Part shown: piece after piece, positions 11,290 to 23,722 of the stretch
Layout of the letters: each line of letters starts with the position of its first letter
Position numbering within the stretch: the stretch's first letter is position 1
Assembly: GCA_903995115.1 (NCBI GenBank)
Contig: LR877168.1
Coordinates: forward strand, 92,001-156,000
DNA: 64,000 bases
Direction: 5' to 3'
From: Angomonas deanei
Taxonomy: Eukaryota > Euglenozoa > Kinetoplastea > Trypanosomatida > Trypanosomatidae
The notes under the pieces: generated by a model
The model's database searches: none
What the model was told of the DNA's origin: nothing
What the model saw: only the letters and a program-made list of their open reading frames with translations
Position numbers and translations under genes: made by a program

Positions 11290-12713
11290 TTTTTTAATTT
11301 ATTTATTTATATTTTTATAATAATAGTATTTTTTTTTAATTTAGAATGTTTTTTGATTATTTGTGTATTGACTGGAAAAATAAGTAAGGAAAATAAAAAA
11401 AATTAACAATATTCTTTTTTTTATTTTTAGATATAATATTTTTCTCTTTTTGAATTATTATATGCGTTTTCTAAAATATTATTAATGTTTTTTTTTTTTG
11501 TTGTTGTCTTATATAAATGTTTTTTTAAAATTAATAAAAAAAAATGTATATACCGGAAAAAAGTGATTATAAAAAATCTTAATAAAATTGACAAAAAAAA
11601 AAACAGAACTGTTGATCACTAGGAATTCAAACAAGGGAAAAAAAAAACTAAATTATATTGGAAATTTTTAAAAATAAATTCAAGATATGAAAAAAAAAAG
11701 CAAAATTTTTTTGATTTTTCTTTTTTTTTTTTCTGTATTAGAAATGTTTATCACGAAATTAAAAAGTAAATATAAATATCGTATATATTTTTTATATCGT
11801 TTTTTAATATAGTCTTTTTTTTTTTTTTTGATATTAATAATACTGGTCTACTTACTTTTTTTTTTTTTAGTATATATATATATATATATATAATAGCAAA
11901 AAAGAAAAAAACAGCAAAAAAAAAAATGAATTATGAAGACTACTTAAATGAAAAGAGTAATATCAATAATTAAAAAAAAAAGATGAAAAATAAGATTTTA
12001 ATTAAAAAAATTTAGGGAGGTGAAATTAATACTTTTTTTTCTTTTGGATAAAAAAAAAAAAACAAGCAAAATAAAATTACTTTGTTGTTTTGTATAAAAG
12101 TTCGAAAAAAAAAAAAAAAGACGCACAGTCACAAAATGAACAACAACACAAAAAAAGAAATCAAAGATTCACGATACACTTAAAAAAAAAAAAAAAATTA
12201 TACTTGTTATTTTTTTCTTTTCTTTTTGGGAATAAATAATTTAATAAACAAAGGGGGAAAAGAACGGGTAGAACTTTTTTTATATATAGATAAAAGTATT
12301 TTATTAAATGTTATTTATTCTCCTATTTTTTTTTTGTTTTTTTTATTTCGAAAGGGCGAAGAAATATTTATCGACCGATACTTTCTAATAATATTCACAA
12401 AAAAGAAAAACTTCGACTTTTTTTTTTAAAAAAAAAATTGAACTAGTTATCTTCAATAAAAAAATCTTTCGTTCTGTTTTATTTACACTGATATAGTAAA
12501 AAAAAAAATGGAATTGAAAAAAAAAAAAATTAGCTAACAAAAAAGGCGTTAAAAAAGAAAAACCTATTTAGAGAAAGCAAAAAAGAAGAGAGAAAGAGAG
12601 AAAATTCATCGCAAAAAGCAAAACATCAAAAACAAAAACAAAAAAAAGGAAAATTAAAAAAAGCAAATACTCCCTTTCATCTGTAGCACAATCACAAGTA
12701 TATATGTATAGTA
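11290..12713. other. Long A/T-rich spacer (1.4 kb), no gene seen
   Basis: This is the longest gap in the left half. It contains poly-A/poly-T runs and a short (TA)n stretch near 11871-11893. I see no credible reading frame, tRNA or other RNA gene by eye. Confidence 0.65.
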
Positions 12714-13217
12714 TCACCAACTATCCTCAAACGGCGGCCCCCCCGCCTCCTCGATCACGTAGTACCGTGCCATCGCCTCGTACCCCAGCCGGTCCCCCGC
12801 CCGGACCAGGTTGCCGGCATCACAGTTGAAGGGACTGCTGCTCTCGGGGTCGGCCAGGAGGGAAAGAATCGCTCGGCAGACGGAGGAGAGGGTCCAGGCG
12901 GGGCTCCAGCGACTCTTCAAGATATCCAAGCACACCTTGCCGCTGTGAAACTCAATGTTGGGATGAAATACTTTGGTGAGAAAGGTCGCCGCCGGGGGGA
13001 CCATGGGATAATCCTTCGGGACGTGTAATAACAACTGAAACGTACCCCCCGCGAAAGGCGTGTCGGGCGGTCCTTTGAGGATGGCGATCCACTCGAATAA
13101 ATCATTGCCGCCAGTCGTGCGCGTCGCCTTATCGTAAAGGTGAAGGGCAATATCCTCCTCGGGGTGGGCCTGGGACTCTTTGAGCTCTTTCTGCAGTCGG
13201 ACCAGCGGACGGGACAT
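12714..13217 (-). CDS. PEX4: PEX4-like ubiquitin-conjugating enzyme (E2)
   Basis: A complete 167-residue UBC-fold protein from ATG 13217, ending in TGA. The HPN motif (FHPNIEF, about residue 85) and catalytic Cys96 in GKVCLDIL are present. The stretch CLDILKSRWSPAWTL, then CRAILSLLADPE, SPFNCDAGNLVR and a C-terminal MARYY match plant PEX4/UBC21 much better than general E2s. PEX4 ubiquitinates the peroxisomal import receptor PEX5 so it can be recycled; in a kinetoplastid this would act at glycosomes. The organelle role is inferred from the family. Length fits PEX4. PEX22, its usual membrane anchor, is not seen in the window. Confidence 0.8.
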   Translation of the reverse strand: MSRPLVRLQKELKESQAHPEEDIALHLYDKATRTTGGNDLFEWIAILKGPPDTPFAGGTFQLLLHVPKDYPMVPPAATFLTKVFHPNIEFHSGKVCLDILKSRWSPAWTLSSVCRAILSLLADPESSSPFNCDAGNLVRAGDRLGYEAMARYYVIEEAGGPPFEDSW

Positions 13218-14241
13218 TGGATAGAGGGATGTGGGTTTACTAATAATACGTTAAATGTTGAAGTTTTGTTTTTGTTTTGTAACTTTATGAAAACAGAAAA
13301 AGAGAAGAAAAAGAAGAAATGGGTTTTAATGTTGTTTGTGAGAAACGAAGACAAATACGTATTTTATGGATTACTTTTCTGTGTTTCTTTTTTTTTTTTT
13401 TGAAAAATGAGTCACCGGAATAATATTCTATTATTTTTTTTTTTACCTTCATCTAAATTTTTTTTTTTTTTTAAACCTCAAAATAGAAAAAAAAAGCACA
13501 ACGAGAAACTAAAGTAACGGATGTTCTAAAAATAAAAAAAATTGAAAAAGAAGCGAAATTTCCCTCAAAAAATCGTTTCATTTTTTTTTTTTTCCTGCGT
13601 TTGTATTTTAAAAAAAGAAAAAAAAATTGTGGATCAAAAATAAAAACACGTGTTGTATTTACATCGTGTGTCCATGTGAAGACCACTTAATAATTTTCTT
13701 TTTTTTTTATTTTTGATTTTTGTTTTACGAAGTTTCCCTGCGAAAGGAAACGAATACAAAAATGCAAAAAAAAAAATGACAAGCAAGGCGTAGTTATGAA
13801 ACATAACAGCAAATCAAGAAATAAATTAAAAAAAAAAATGGAGGTGAAAACCTCGAATATGGTATTTACATCCATAATTAAAAAAAAAAATCATGTTTCT
13901 TTCTCCTCTATTTTTTATTTTTTTGTTAATTTTATTATTTTCTGCGTTTTTATTTTTATTTTTTGTTTTTTTTATTATTTTGTTCGTACACATGTCTGAG
14001 TATATAAAAATCAATGGAGATAACCACTTTTTTTTTTTTCGCGGAGTTATGTTTCTTTCGTTTACGAAAAAGAAACGCTGCCGCGAAACCTTTATTATTT
14101 AATTTTATTATTTTTGTTTGTTTGTTTTTTTTATCAGTTACGAGAATGGGAGTTTAAACGGAATAATTAACCAAAAAAAAAAAAAAAATGCTCTATTAAT
14201 CCACTTCTATTTTTTTTTTTTTTCACGATATTATTATTATT
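13218..14241. other. A/T-rich spacer, no gene seen
   Basis: About 1 kb of poly-A/poly-T-rich sequence between the E2 gene and the surface-protein gene. Short frames here are homopolymer artefacts. Confidence 0.7.
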
Positions 14242-17200
14242 TTATAGTTCGGCGGAGCCATCGAAGCGGACGCCCAGTATCTGTGCTAACATATCCTCAG
14301 ACTCATTCTTATTATTATTATTGTTGTTGTTCGGTCTAGCCGGTAGCGGCGGCATCTTGGCTGGCTGTCTGGGGGCATCGTAGTAGTGAATATCTTCCTC
14401 ATCCTCGGTCCCCTTGCTGGAGGAAGGGTCCGCCAGGCTGCCACGACCACTACGGCGGGGTCGACTGGGGGGCGCAGCGATGCGAGTCTGGGGACTCTCC
14501 AGCGGTGTGAGCGCCTTCCCTCCTTGACGGGCGGTCAGTTCATTCGCCATGAGCGTCGCGCGCTCCTCCTCTTCCCAGTTGTGCAGTCGTGTCCGGCGGG
14601 TCTCTTCCTGCGCGAGGAGGAACCGCTTCTCATCGTGGTACCGCTGCGTCGTCGTCGTGCTCAGCTCATTCTCATCCGACGGCGTGCGCTGGTGGCCGAA
14701 CTGGGGGCTGACGCTGCGCTCGGGTAGACTGACGAACGTGGGCATTGGGAGGGAGCTGTTCTGCTTAATGGGGGACTGGTCGATCGTCGTGTCGGGCTGA
14801 TGCTCCGGGGAGTACTGCCGCTCGGGGACGGTGTCAATATCGACGACGCCGTCGTCGGAGAAGCTGCTCTGGTGGCTCGGGGTGCTAGGCGCGGAGGACT
14901 GCAGGACACGCTCGCCGGGGCACTCCACCAAACTGTCGTTCGGGATCATGTCGTGGTCGGTCATGGCGGTCGTGTTGGGGTCGTCGAGGTCAATCTCCAG
15001 CGGGCGCATCTCCGGGACGGCGTTGCCACGTGGCAGCAGGTCATCGTTGTCAAAAGTAACATTCAAGTCATTCTCCTTCTCCGCAATGCGCATCAGCTCC
15101 GTCTGCTCATTGAACAAGAGACGCAGCTGGTAACGTTGGCGGGCCTCCTCCAGGCAGAACTGATCGCGCTCGTCGCTTTCCATATTTTCGACAATGTTGT
15201 CAAATCGGCTGCTAGGGGCGAGGGAGTAGCTGCGGAGGCTGTTCGGCATCATCTCCATATCTCCAGGGTAGTACATGAGCGGGTGACGCATGGAACCGAC
15301 CACACCGTCGAAACCGAACTCGCCGTCGGGGTTCTCGAGGTGGCGGAGGGCCACCATCTTCTTGTCCTTCACGTCCGACTCCTCCTCACGGCAGCAGCAG
15401 TACCAGATTAAGAAGATGATGAGCGCAATGAGCAGCAGACCCGCAATAATACTGCAGATAATAATGGCAATGAGAGCGCCCTTGCTCAGGCCGCTGCTAC
15501 CGCCGGCCCCTCTCGCGTTGTCACCGGTGCAGCTGTACGACACATTCGTGGTGCCAAAGGTGACGCAGTAGTTGGGGTCCGACACGCTCCAGCCGCAGAC
15601 ACTAAACTTGGTGCCGGAGGGGTACTGACGCACGCGGGAGTCGTCGGGGTGCAGCTCGCAGGAGTCGCCGCTGTCCATGGAGGTGGCGCCGAGGTGATTG
15701 GTCTGCGCGGCGGGGTCGCAGCAGCTGCCGTGAACGATACCCAGAATGGCCCCGGTGCCGAGGCTGTACCCCGGCGCCACGCACCGACTGATCGTGAAGC
15801 TGTTGCACGTGTCAAATTGATTGAATGGAATCGCAATGCTCGACGTGGCAAAGACAAACGAACCCTTCAGCGGCAGGGCGACGACGGTGTTGTTCGAGGG
15901 GACAGCGGCGCAGAGATAAATCGTGCTGATGGGAGCGGTCGCCGTCACACTGACAGAAGAGGCGGTGAGCGAGGTCCAGGTACCGTAGGCGGTGGTGGTG
16001 CTGCTGCAGGACTGGCTCGTACTGAACCCTTCCAGCAACACCCCAGACGTGAGGTCCTTCAACAGCGTCACGGGGCCTGGGACACCGACAATAAAGGTGT
16101 TACCGAGCGTGTCGTAGTACGTACCTTGGATCACCTCAATCGTGGTGAGCGGCGTGGAGGCCGCCCGGTTGGTGCCAGCGTAACAGAGCGTGTAGGTGCC
16201 CAGTGCGGCAGGGACACCATCAGAGCCGGTCAAGTCAATCGTACTGTAGCCGTTCGCATCCGTCACGAAGTTGGGCAGCGTGGCCGACAGCGCACTGCAG
16301 TCCCCGGCAGAGTAACTCAGGGAGAAGGTCGTGTCGGGGTTCAGGGGGAGGTAGGTCGGATTGCGGGCACCGGTGATGTAACTCGTGGGGTAGATGGGGA
16401 CCGTTCGTCACCGGGACGTCGACCGCGACGCCCACACCGGCTGGGGTGCCCGTGCAGAGCGAGACCGACTTGAGGACGTTGACATTCACGGCGGACGTCT
16501 CGAAGGACACCATACCGTCGGACCCCACCGTCGCCGCGGAGGTACCGGTGAGGGTCGTCGTGCAGGCATCGGTAGAAAAGAAGACGGAGCGGTCCTCGCT
16601 GACATAGTAATCGGCATAGGGGTAGCTGGCATCGGCTCCCGGCACCATCGAGTACAAGGGGGAACCAGCCAGGAGGGCGTTAATGCGAAGCGTGGCAGTG
16701 AAGTGCGCTCCCTTGATAATGGCAGGGCTCATCCCACTCACGGACGGCGTGGAGACGGAGAGCAAGGAAACAATCGGGCGCTGCGTACCGGTCTCGGTAT
16801 CGGCGGTGCACACGTAGACCAAATTCTGAACCGCCGTGGCGCTGTACCAGCCCTTCATAGTGCTGCCGGCAAACCCGCTGCCAGAGGCACTGGAGATCAC
16901 GGGGGAGCAGCCAGTCGAGGCACTGAAGAAGGTCTGCACGCTGGGCGTAGGATAGTTGAGGGTGACGCTCGTGTTGGTAACACGGCCGATGGTGGTGTTG
17001 AGCCGACTGAGGACAGACGTGGGGGTACCGGTGTACTTCTCCACCGTCAGGGTAGGCGTGGTCGTCGTGAAGAGGTAGGTGCTGTCGCTGGTGGAGCGCG
17101 CGCAGACATAGAAGACGGCGCTCTCATCGTAGCGGGGGACGTAGCCGTTCGTGTTCACCTTCGTGGACAGCAAGTCCGCGCAGGTGGAGCTCTTGGACAG

Positions 17201-20200
17201 CTGCGGGTCCACCAGGGCGGTGGTGTCGATCCCAAAGTTGGCAATCGCCGTGGCAGGGGCGGTCGTGACGGCCGTAATACTGGCGGAGGCGCCACCAGGG
17301 CAACCAACGCGGCGGAGAAGAATCATCTTACCGCGGTTGGCGTAGGAGGAACCGCCGTCGGTACTCTCGCAGTAGTAGGCCGTCTTCACATTCGCGTTCG
17401 TCGTGCTGCAGCCAACAATGGTCTGGGTACTCTGCTTGTTCGTATTCAGGGCCGCACCGGAGCCGCTGGAGATGGTATCCGCGCAAGAGGCCGTGCTCGC
17501 CACCTTGGCCACCACACCCGTCGTCGAGGCGGAGGAGGTAATCACGGTGGCCTCATCCGTCACAATCGCGGACGGCGACATGTAGAACTCGAGCAGAGAC
17601 TTGCCCACGTTAATGGTATCCTTGGAAGAGGCCACGAGGCAGAAGATGATGTCCTTCCTGGGACTCACCTTGTCGGTGATGGTGAAGGTGTTGGCACCGC
17701 CGATAATGTCAAACGTCTGGGACTCGGTGGGGGTTTCGTCGCAGGTGGTCGTCGCGGGCTGCACGCGTAGCTTGTAGTCCGTCGTACCGGCACTTCGCAG
17801 CATCCGGGTGGGAATGTTACCGCCACCGAGGGTCACATCAAACGGCACGTACTGCTTGACGTGGTCGACACCGCCGAGGTCCAACGTGAAAGGGTCGATC
17901 ACGGTGATGGTGGCGTTCGAGCCCACCACAGACGCGGGGTTCTCCGACTGCTGGCAGACGAGGTAGGTACCGCGGGGGGCGCCAGTCAGCACCAGAAGAG
18001 GCGAGGTGTAGTACTTGCTGGTGGCAACTCGGCAGGTGGAATCGGCCGACGCGGCGGAGCAGCTCGTGCCGCTGCAGGGGGTAATGTAAATGGACGTACC
18101 AGTGCCGATCGGCCATGCCTTGAGGTCATTGACGCGGTCCAGTTGGGCAAACGTGCTGAGGACGGTGAAGTCGTACACGGTGATCTGACCAGCGTAGGTG
18201 AAACCCGTCGTGTTGGAGAGCATGTGCTGACTGTTGGCGACGCAAACCGTGTACTTGGTCGCGGTCGACACCTCCGGGGCAAGGAAGACATCCGTGATAC
18301 CGGTTGTGCTGATCGAGCCGCTCGCGCGCACATCGCTGGCGGCAGTCCCCGACACGCAATCGCCGCCATCGGGCAACACCATGAAGCGATCGGGCGCCAT
18401 CTGAGAGAAGGTCGTGCCAGTAAACGTGATCGAGGTGGCGGTGTTCGTCGCCGCGGCGCCGTTGGTGACGCTGAACTCGAGCGCCTGCATCACTCACCGC
18501 ACGTTACCGGCGGACACATACGAGCCTGTCTTGCCCACGCACACGAGATACGTGGTCCCGATCATGCTCGTCGTCGGGGAAAAGACCACAAACGGGAGAG
18601 CGTCGTCGCTGCTGGCGGTAATGACGAGCTGCAGGGCACCGGCAGGGGGGGAGCTAGCGCAGCTCGTGGCGGAGGCGGCGAGGTAGGCGATACCGTCCTT
18701 CAGAAGGGACGCATCAGGGACCTGGAAGTTGAGGTTCGTGGTCTGACCGCCGATCACCACATTGGGATAGACCGTCGGGGCGGTGACCGTGATCTCACCA
18801 GCGGCGTACGTGACAGGGTCGGTCGGCGTGTCACCGTTCATGCCGCGGTAGGCGACGCAGGCGGTGAGCTGGCCAGACTTGCTCTGCAGCATCGTCACAC
18901 TGCCGGCGCCGTCCGTCGAGGACACACCAGCAAAGAGCTTGTTGCTGTCGGCGCCAGTGGTACTGCAGGTGCGAGAACCGTCCAAAAAGTAAAAGGCGGC
19001 GTCGGCGGGGATATCGGTAATCGTCATGGCAGTGGACAGTCCGGTGAGGAGACCTTTCGGGGCGAACTCGGCATCGCCGTACACCACAAAGTTGCGCAGC
19101 ACCACGTAGTCGCCGTTGAGCACGCCGGGCTCACTGACGCACAGCTTCCACTGGCCCTTCTGGGGGAAGTTGACTGGGGTAATAGACGTGGTCGACGGGG
19201 AGAGTGAGAACTCATTGTTGCCAGACTCGAGGGCGGCGCTGCACTCCACACCCAAGCCCTGGACGCGCATCTTGGAGCCAGTAGAGAAGGTCACATCGGG
19301 GTCGAGGCCGATGGCGAGGTCGGTGTTCACGCGCAGAGGGGCGTACGTGAGCGCGTAGGCGCGGGTGGAGAAGGTGCCGAAGGAGTAGCTGTAGCCGCGG
19401 TCAATCTCGTACTCGGGGACCGCCTTGAGCGCGTTCTCCTCCGCAGACTCCTTCACTGGAGTGGAGAGGCACGTGTAGACGCTGCCGCCAGCCGTCAGGG
19501 GGACTTGCAGGCCGAGCGTGTTGCCGCTCTGGGTGGTCTTACCGCTGGCAATAAGCGTCGTGCAGGCCGATCCATCAGAGAGGCCACCGGTGATCACCCC
19601 AACGCTGAGGAAGCGGTCGAGGGTGAGACCGAGCGCCAGACCGCGAACGGCTGGGGTACGAGAGTAGGTGATGGTGGGCTGGCGGGATACAATAATCGTG
19701 GCAGAGCGGGCAGTGCTGTCGGTGGTTCCGGCGCGGCGGACACACGCATAGTACGTCCCCACAGTGGGGATGTTCCACGCGGGAGTGGACGACCAGCTGA
19801 CGACAGAGGTCTTGCAGGCGGTATCGCTGAAGAGGGCGGCCTCAAAGGTCACACCAGACGACACGGAGTCCATCGTGAAGGTCATGGTAGTGGGCATGCC
19901 GCTGTAGACGCTGTGCGGTTGCAGGCCATACTCCGTCACTTCCACCTGGTCTGTAGCGGGAATGTAGGCGCCAAACTTATCGCTGGAGCCGGTATCCGTC
20001 AGCAAACTGTAGCCGCAGAAGTAGTACTTCCCCTTAGGGACCTGAATGAACAGCTTGGGGTTCGTCGTCGACCACACTTGGGGATCCTGAGCGAGCGGGT
20101 AGCAGTCGGGAGACAGGGAAAGCGAAAAGTACGGGTACATGGCATTACCAGAAACATCCATATTCATGTAGCGGTGACCCTTGTTGCCGTTGATGGTGTA

Positions 20201-20836
20201 CGAAACCGCGACCACCAACGCACCGGCTGGAATGAATACCGTTCCGCCGAGAGGATTGGCGACCGTGGCACACACGTAGGCAACGTTACCACTGGAGATG
20301 GTGACGTCGGCGCTTCGGGTGCTGTCCAAGAAACTCAAGGATGTGCCAGTAACCAAGTTGGTGCAGGACGACGACGCGTAGAAACCAACTTGTGTTCCTT
20401 CGGGGGTCGCCTTGTTGAAAACCACAGTCGAGGCCTTGCCGAAAGGCACGATAGGAGACACAGTGGACACTTTGGAAATGTCAAACTTGGCAAAATAAGT
20501 CGTCGAGCCACTCTTGCACCAGTACAGCGTGGGCACATCTTCGTCACGGGCGTACTTGGCGGTCAGTCCAAGGTCCTCCGAGGTGATGGTGTAAACACAC
20601 GTGGTCGAGTTGTAGTTGACGGAGGATGAGCTTCCAATCGTGCAGAGGGATACAAGAGAGGAAGACGCATCACAGGACTCGGTTTTCGACAGGTAGACAG
20701 AAGTGCCACTGCTGACCGCTGGGGTCACCAAAAACGGAACGTCCAGTACGGGCATCGCCGGGGTGTACACGAGGGATTGTGCGTCCACCAGCAACGCCGC
20801 AAGACATGAAATCAGGATTAGTGTCCTTTTCATCAT
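14242..20836 (-). CDS. Giant modular type I surface protein (one in-frame TGA, one frame break)
   Basis: About 2,200 codons. ATG 20836 opens a clear signal peptide (MMKRTLILISCLAALLVDAQ). The ectodomain is built of roughly 18-20 modules of about 90-100 residues, Ser/Thr/Val-rich and probably beta-sandwich, each with a Cys in the middle and a closing Tyr-x-x-Cys (for example YLVCVG, YTVCVA, YLVCQQ). A single transmembrane helix (ALIAIIICSIIAGLLLIAL) is followed by CCC, a likely palmitoylation site. A cytoplasmic tail of about 385 residues, Ser/Pro/acid-rich with a poly-Asn run, ends in GSAEL. Two breaks: TGA at 18494-18496, after which the same frame continues mid-module, and a one-base shift near 16396-16401 in a GGGG run. 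It could be an allele with real lesions or sequence error. Family not recognised. Confidence 0.75.
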
Positions 20837-21190
20837 CTCTGAAGTAAAATGGATGGTATAAAAAGTTCTTCGTACTTTTACCTATCCGAAACTTTAGTAT
20901 TGGGATTTTTTTTTTCTCGGTTGTGTCTAAAAATAAAACGAAAAAGGGAATTCTAAAATTTGAAAAATCAAAAAACTAAATAATCAAAAAAAGAAAAAAA
21001 AAAAAAGTTTGTCAATGGGTGATCTCTAAAATAAAAAAGATTACTCTAAATGTTGTTAAGAGAAAGAAAAAAGACAGAGAGAAAGCAAGATATACATTGG
21101 GCACAGGAAAAAAAAAAAAAAAGATTTGTCATAAGCAAGCGCGATAAAAACAAATTAAAAAAAAACGTAGGGCACATCAGTAAACATCGA
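20837..21190. other. A/T-rich spacer
   Basis: Holds the leader of the surface-protein gene and the 3' flank of the PAGM gene. Poly-A runs only, no gene. Confidence 0.65.
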
Positions 21191-22921
21191 TCAGTTGCAA
21201 AACTTCAACACCACTTCCTCTACCTTTTTCGCCAGCGTTTCACACATCTCTGTGTTAGAGGATTCGCAATAAATACGCACAACAGGCTCTGTGCCACTAG
21301 GTCGGGCGAAAGCGCGCACGCACTCTCCGCTGTCCCCTTTTATACTTTGAACAATCGCGTCAATTTCTTTTTGCATACCTTCAGGCTGTAAAATAATGGT
21401 CTCGTTGGCACTGTCCGTCACAATAATTTTAGGGTTTTTCACCGTTACTTTAAAAAGTCTGGAAGGGAAATCAGAAAACGCCGACAGCCATTCACCGAAG
21501 GAAATCTGAAGAAAAGAAACCGCCAATTCGCACATGAGCAAATCTCCGATCGCGTCGCCGCATATTTGAGATAATACGCAGCTCATTTCTTTTAAAATTT
21601 CCAGCAACTTTACATTGTCCGGGTTTGAGGAGTCCGCCGCGTTTTTGCATTTTTCCAGATTTATCAGCGACGTGCCGTGTCCGTTGGCTTCAAAATAAAC
21701 GCCAATGTCGTGCTTCTTCGCTATCGCATGAAGATGTTTAATTCCCGTGTTACTCAAATAACACGGTAATTTAAGGTGCTCCTTAACGTAATTCGTGGAT
21801 GCGCCATTCGCATAACCTGTCTGAACAATTGCGATATCAAACAGATCGTTGTTATTTTTCAAACACTTGCCGATAAACATGGCGTATAAAATAGAGATTC
21901 TGTCTCCGTCGATCAGAGAAAACGTTCCCTTAGCGTTGTGAAACGCCACAATTCTGTCTGCATCTCCGTCAACGCAGTACAAATGATACGAATCGTCGGA
22001 TTGCTCGTCGCACCACGCACGCATCGCATCTGACGGTTTGTTGTTGACTTTGGCAAAATCAGCTCCGCAATTATGATTTAGACTTTCGGGGTCCTCTATT
22101 TTATCGTTCAAAAGCACAAAATCAAAGTACTTTCCCAAAACATCATCACCGCTATTTTTTGAATATTCAACAAGACCTTTGAATCCACAAAAACCGACCC
22201 CGTTCGCAACATCGACTGCCAGCTTCCGAGGATTCTGGGGAATATCCAAGTCACAAAGCTCACACAGTTTTTTAAAACTCTGAATGAGGGAATCATAATA
22301 CAGAGCAAGAGAAAACTCTCCCTTTTCGGCTGGGAGGGAAGTGTTGAAGTTGGCTTCCTTCACCAAAAAATGCAATTGTGGCGTCGTCAGCTGGTCGTGA
22401 TAAAGGTAGTCGCATCCGACAATTTTTAATGTCGCCTCCATATGTTTTATAATGTCCGCACCGGAGTCGCGGGTGTCTCTGCCGAGTTGAAAATTTCCGT
22501 ATTTGTTGTTATCTTCGTTGATATCCACATCGAAGTGGCTTGCGCAGTCGGTCAAAATTTTCATCAAATCATCGGCGGTGCTGGCGTTCGCCGCTTTTGT
22601 GCACCAAATTTCCCAGTTCCCGTCCAGCATTTCGCCGTTAAAGTCTACGATTTTAAAGCCATTATCCTCAGCCGGGTTGTGAGAAGCGGTTACCATGATG
22701 CCGAGGCAAGATCCTCCATTTATCTTTTTATTGACGTTATTTTTGTTGCACCACCACAATCTTAAAAGCGCCACGAACACAACCCGCGATGCCACGGGCG
22801 GAAGAAGGTGGCCCTTCGTTCGATATCCCGCCGTTCCGTACGCGAGGGGCTGCTCCTTGTAGTTATGCACTAACGGGCAATTTTCCAAGGCAAGTTCGAC
22901 TTTTTCCTTTACTATTTCCAT
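21191..22921 (-). CDS. PAGM: Phosphoacetylglucosamine mutase
   Basis: A complete 576-residue protein from ATG 22921 to TGA. It interconverts GlcNAc-6-phosphate and GlcNAc-1-phosphate, feeding UDP-GlcNAc for N-glycans and GPI anchors. Four phosphohexomutase signatures are intact: phosphoserine loop TASHNPAEDNG (Ser80), metal loop DGDADR (318-323), sugar-binding loop EANGHGT and phosphate-binding loop RPSGTEPVVR near the C-terminus. The split-domain layout and the TASHNP form mark it as the eukaryotic PAGM/AGM1 type, not bacterial GlmM. Third-codon positions are noticeably more A/T-rich than in neighbouring oxygenase or surface-protein genes. In Trypanosoma brucei PAGM also supplies phosphoglucomutase activity. 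No canonical C-terminal glycosome signal is seen. Confidence 0.95.
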   Translation of the reverse strand: MEIVKEKVELALENCPLVHNYKEQPLAYGTAGYRTKGHLLPPVASRVVFVALLRLWWCNKNNVNKKINGGSCLGIMVTASHNPAEDNGFKIVDFNGEMLDGNWEIWCTKAANASTADDLMKILTDCASHFDVDINEDNNKYGNFQLGRDTRDSGADIIKHMEATLKIVGCDYLYHDQLTTPQLHFLVKEANFNTSLPAEKGEFSLALYYDSLIQSFKKLCELCDLDIPQNPRKLAVDVANGVGFCGFKGLVEYSKNSGDDVLGKYFDFVLLNDKIEDPESLNHNCGADFAKVNNKPSDAMRAWCDEQSDDSYHLYCVDGDADRIVAFHNAKGTFSLIDGDRISILYAMFIGKCLKNNNDLFDIAIVQTGYANGASTNYVKEHLKLPCYLSNTGIKHLHAIAKKHDIGVYFEANGHGTSLINLEKCKNAADSSNPDNVKLLEILKEMSCVLSQICGDAIGDLLMCELAVSFLQISFGEWLSAFSDFPSRLFKVTVKNPKIIVTDSANETIILQPEGMQKEIDAIVQSIKGDSGECVRAFARPSGTEPVVRIYCESSNTEMCETLAKKVEEVVLKFCN

Positions 22922-23722
22922 TTGTGGGTTTTAATTTTGATAGGATATCGTGTCAACTGCTATTAATAAAAAGCTTTCGCTTTTCTTCTTTTTCAAATTG
23001 ATGTTGTTATTGCTATTCGACTGTGGGTAAATTAAAAAAAAAAGAATAAAGAAGAAGGTTTGTGTCACGGTTATTCACACAAGGTGGTTTGATTGAAATA
23101 AACCGAAGGAGAAAAATAAGGGCAACTCGATTTTACGAGGATATTATGGATGACAGTTTAAGCGGAAAAATACTGCTCATCCCCTTTTTATTATCAGTAT
23201 TAAAATGTGCTCTGTTATAAATAGTAGTTGTTTTATTTTTAAAAAAAAAAAATTGGACATTTTCTCTCCGGTTGAAGGGTGAACGGGCGATCTGTGTCAC
23301 TGTGCGTCAAATTGTCCGCTTTGTATCTGTAATTAATTATTCAGTGTTTTAATCGTTTTAATTTCGATTGCAGGCGCGTGTCACTTCGCACTGTCAGAAA
23401 GCCGCTGTTGTGGTCGGTTTATTTCAACTGAAATTTAGTGAATACATTTTCCCGGATTGTCGGTTAGTCGGCACGCTCCCTTTTTTGGTGGCGTTTTCCG
23501 TAAATTTTATTGGCTCTGATAAACATCTTTCCTCCAAAAAAAAAAATTGCGGGCATGTCCAGTAACAATATCTTGCATGGGAAAAAAAAAAAAATCCATT
23601 TGCTGTTGTCTATCACAGAACTTAAGACGCTGACGTTGCAAAGCAGAAGATTGCTCTGCGCTACTCTAACGCAATAATATGCGGAAAGAATAGAATGCTG
23701 TGACAATTTCCCCGATATTGAG
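22922..23722. other. Spacer of mixed composition, no gene seen
   Basis: Less homopolymer-rich than other spacers. On the coding strand a pyrimidine stretch followed by CCACAG lies about 95-120 bases upstream of the PAGM start, a plausible splice acceptor. No credible frame. Confidence 0.6.

Noticed and set aside
16394-17770. Long plus-strand frames (up to about 450 codons) opposite the surface-protein gene and opposite the oxygenase genes
   Set aside because: They are antisense shadows of GC-rich genes: Arg/Gly/His-rich, no domains, and repeated wherever the sense gene is repeated.
18494-18496. TGA read as tryptophan (nuclear code change)
   Set aside because: TGA terminates the E2, PAGM and oxygenase copy 3 genes at natural ends, and tryptophan elsewhere is TGG.
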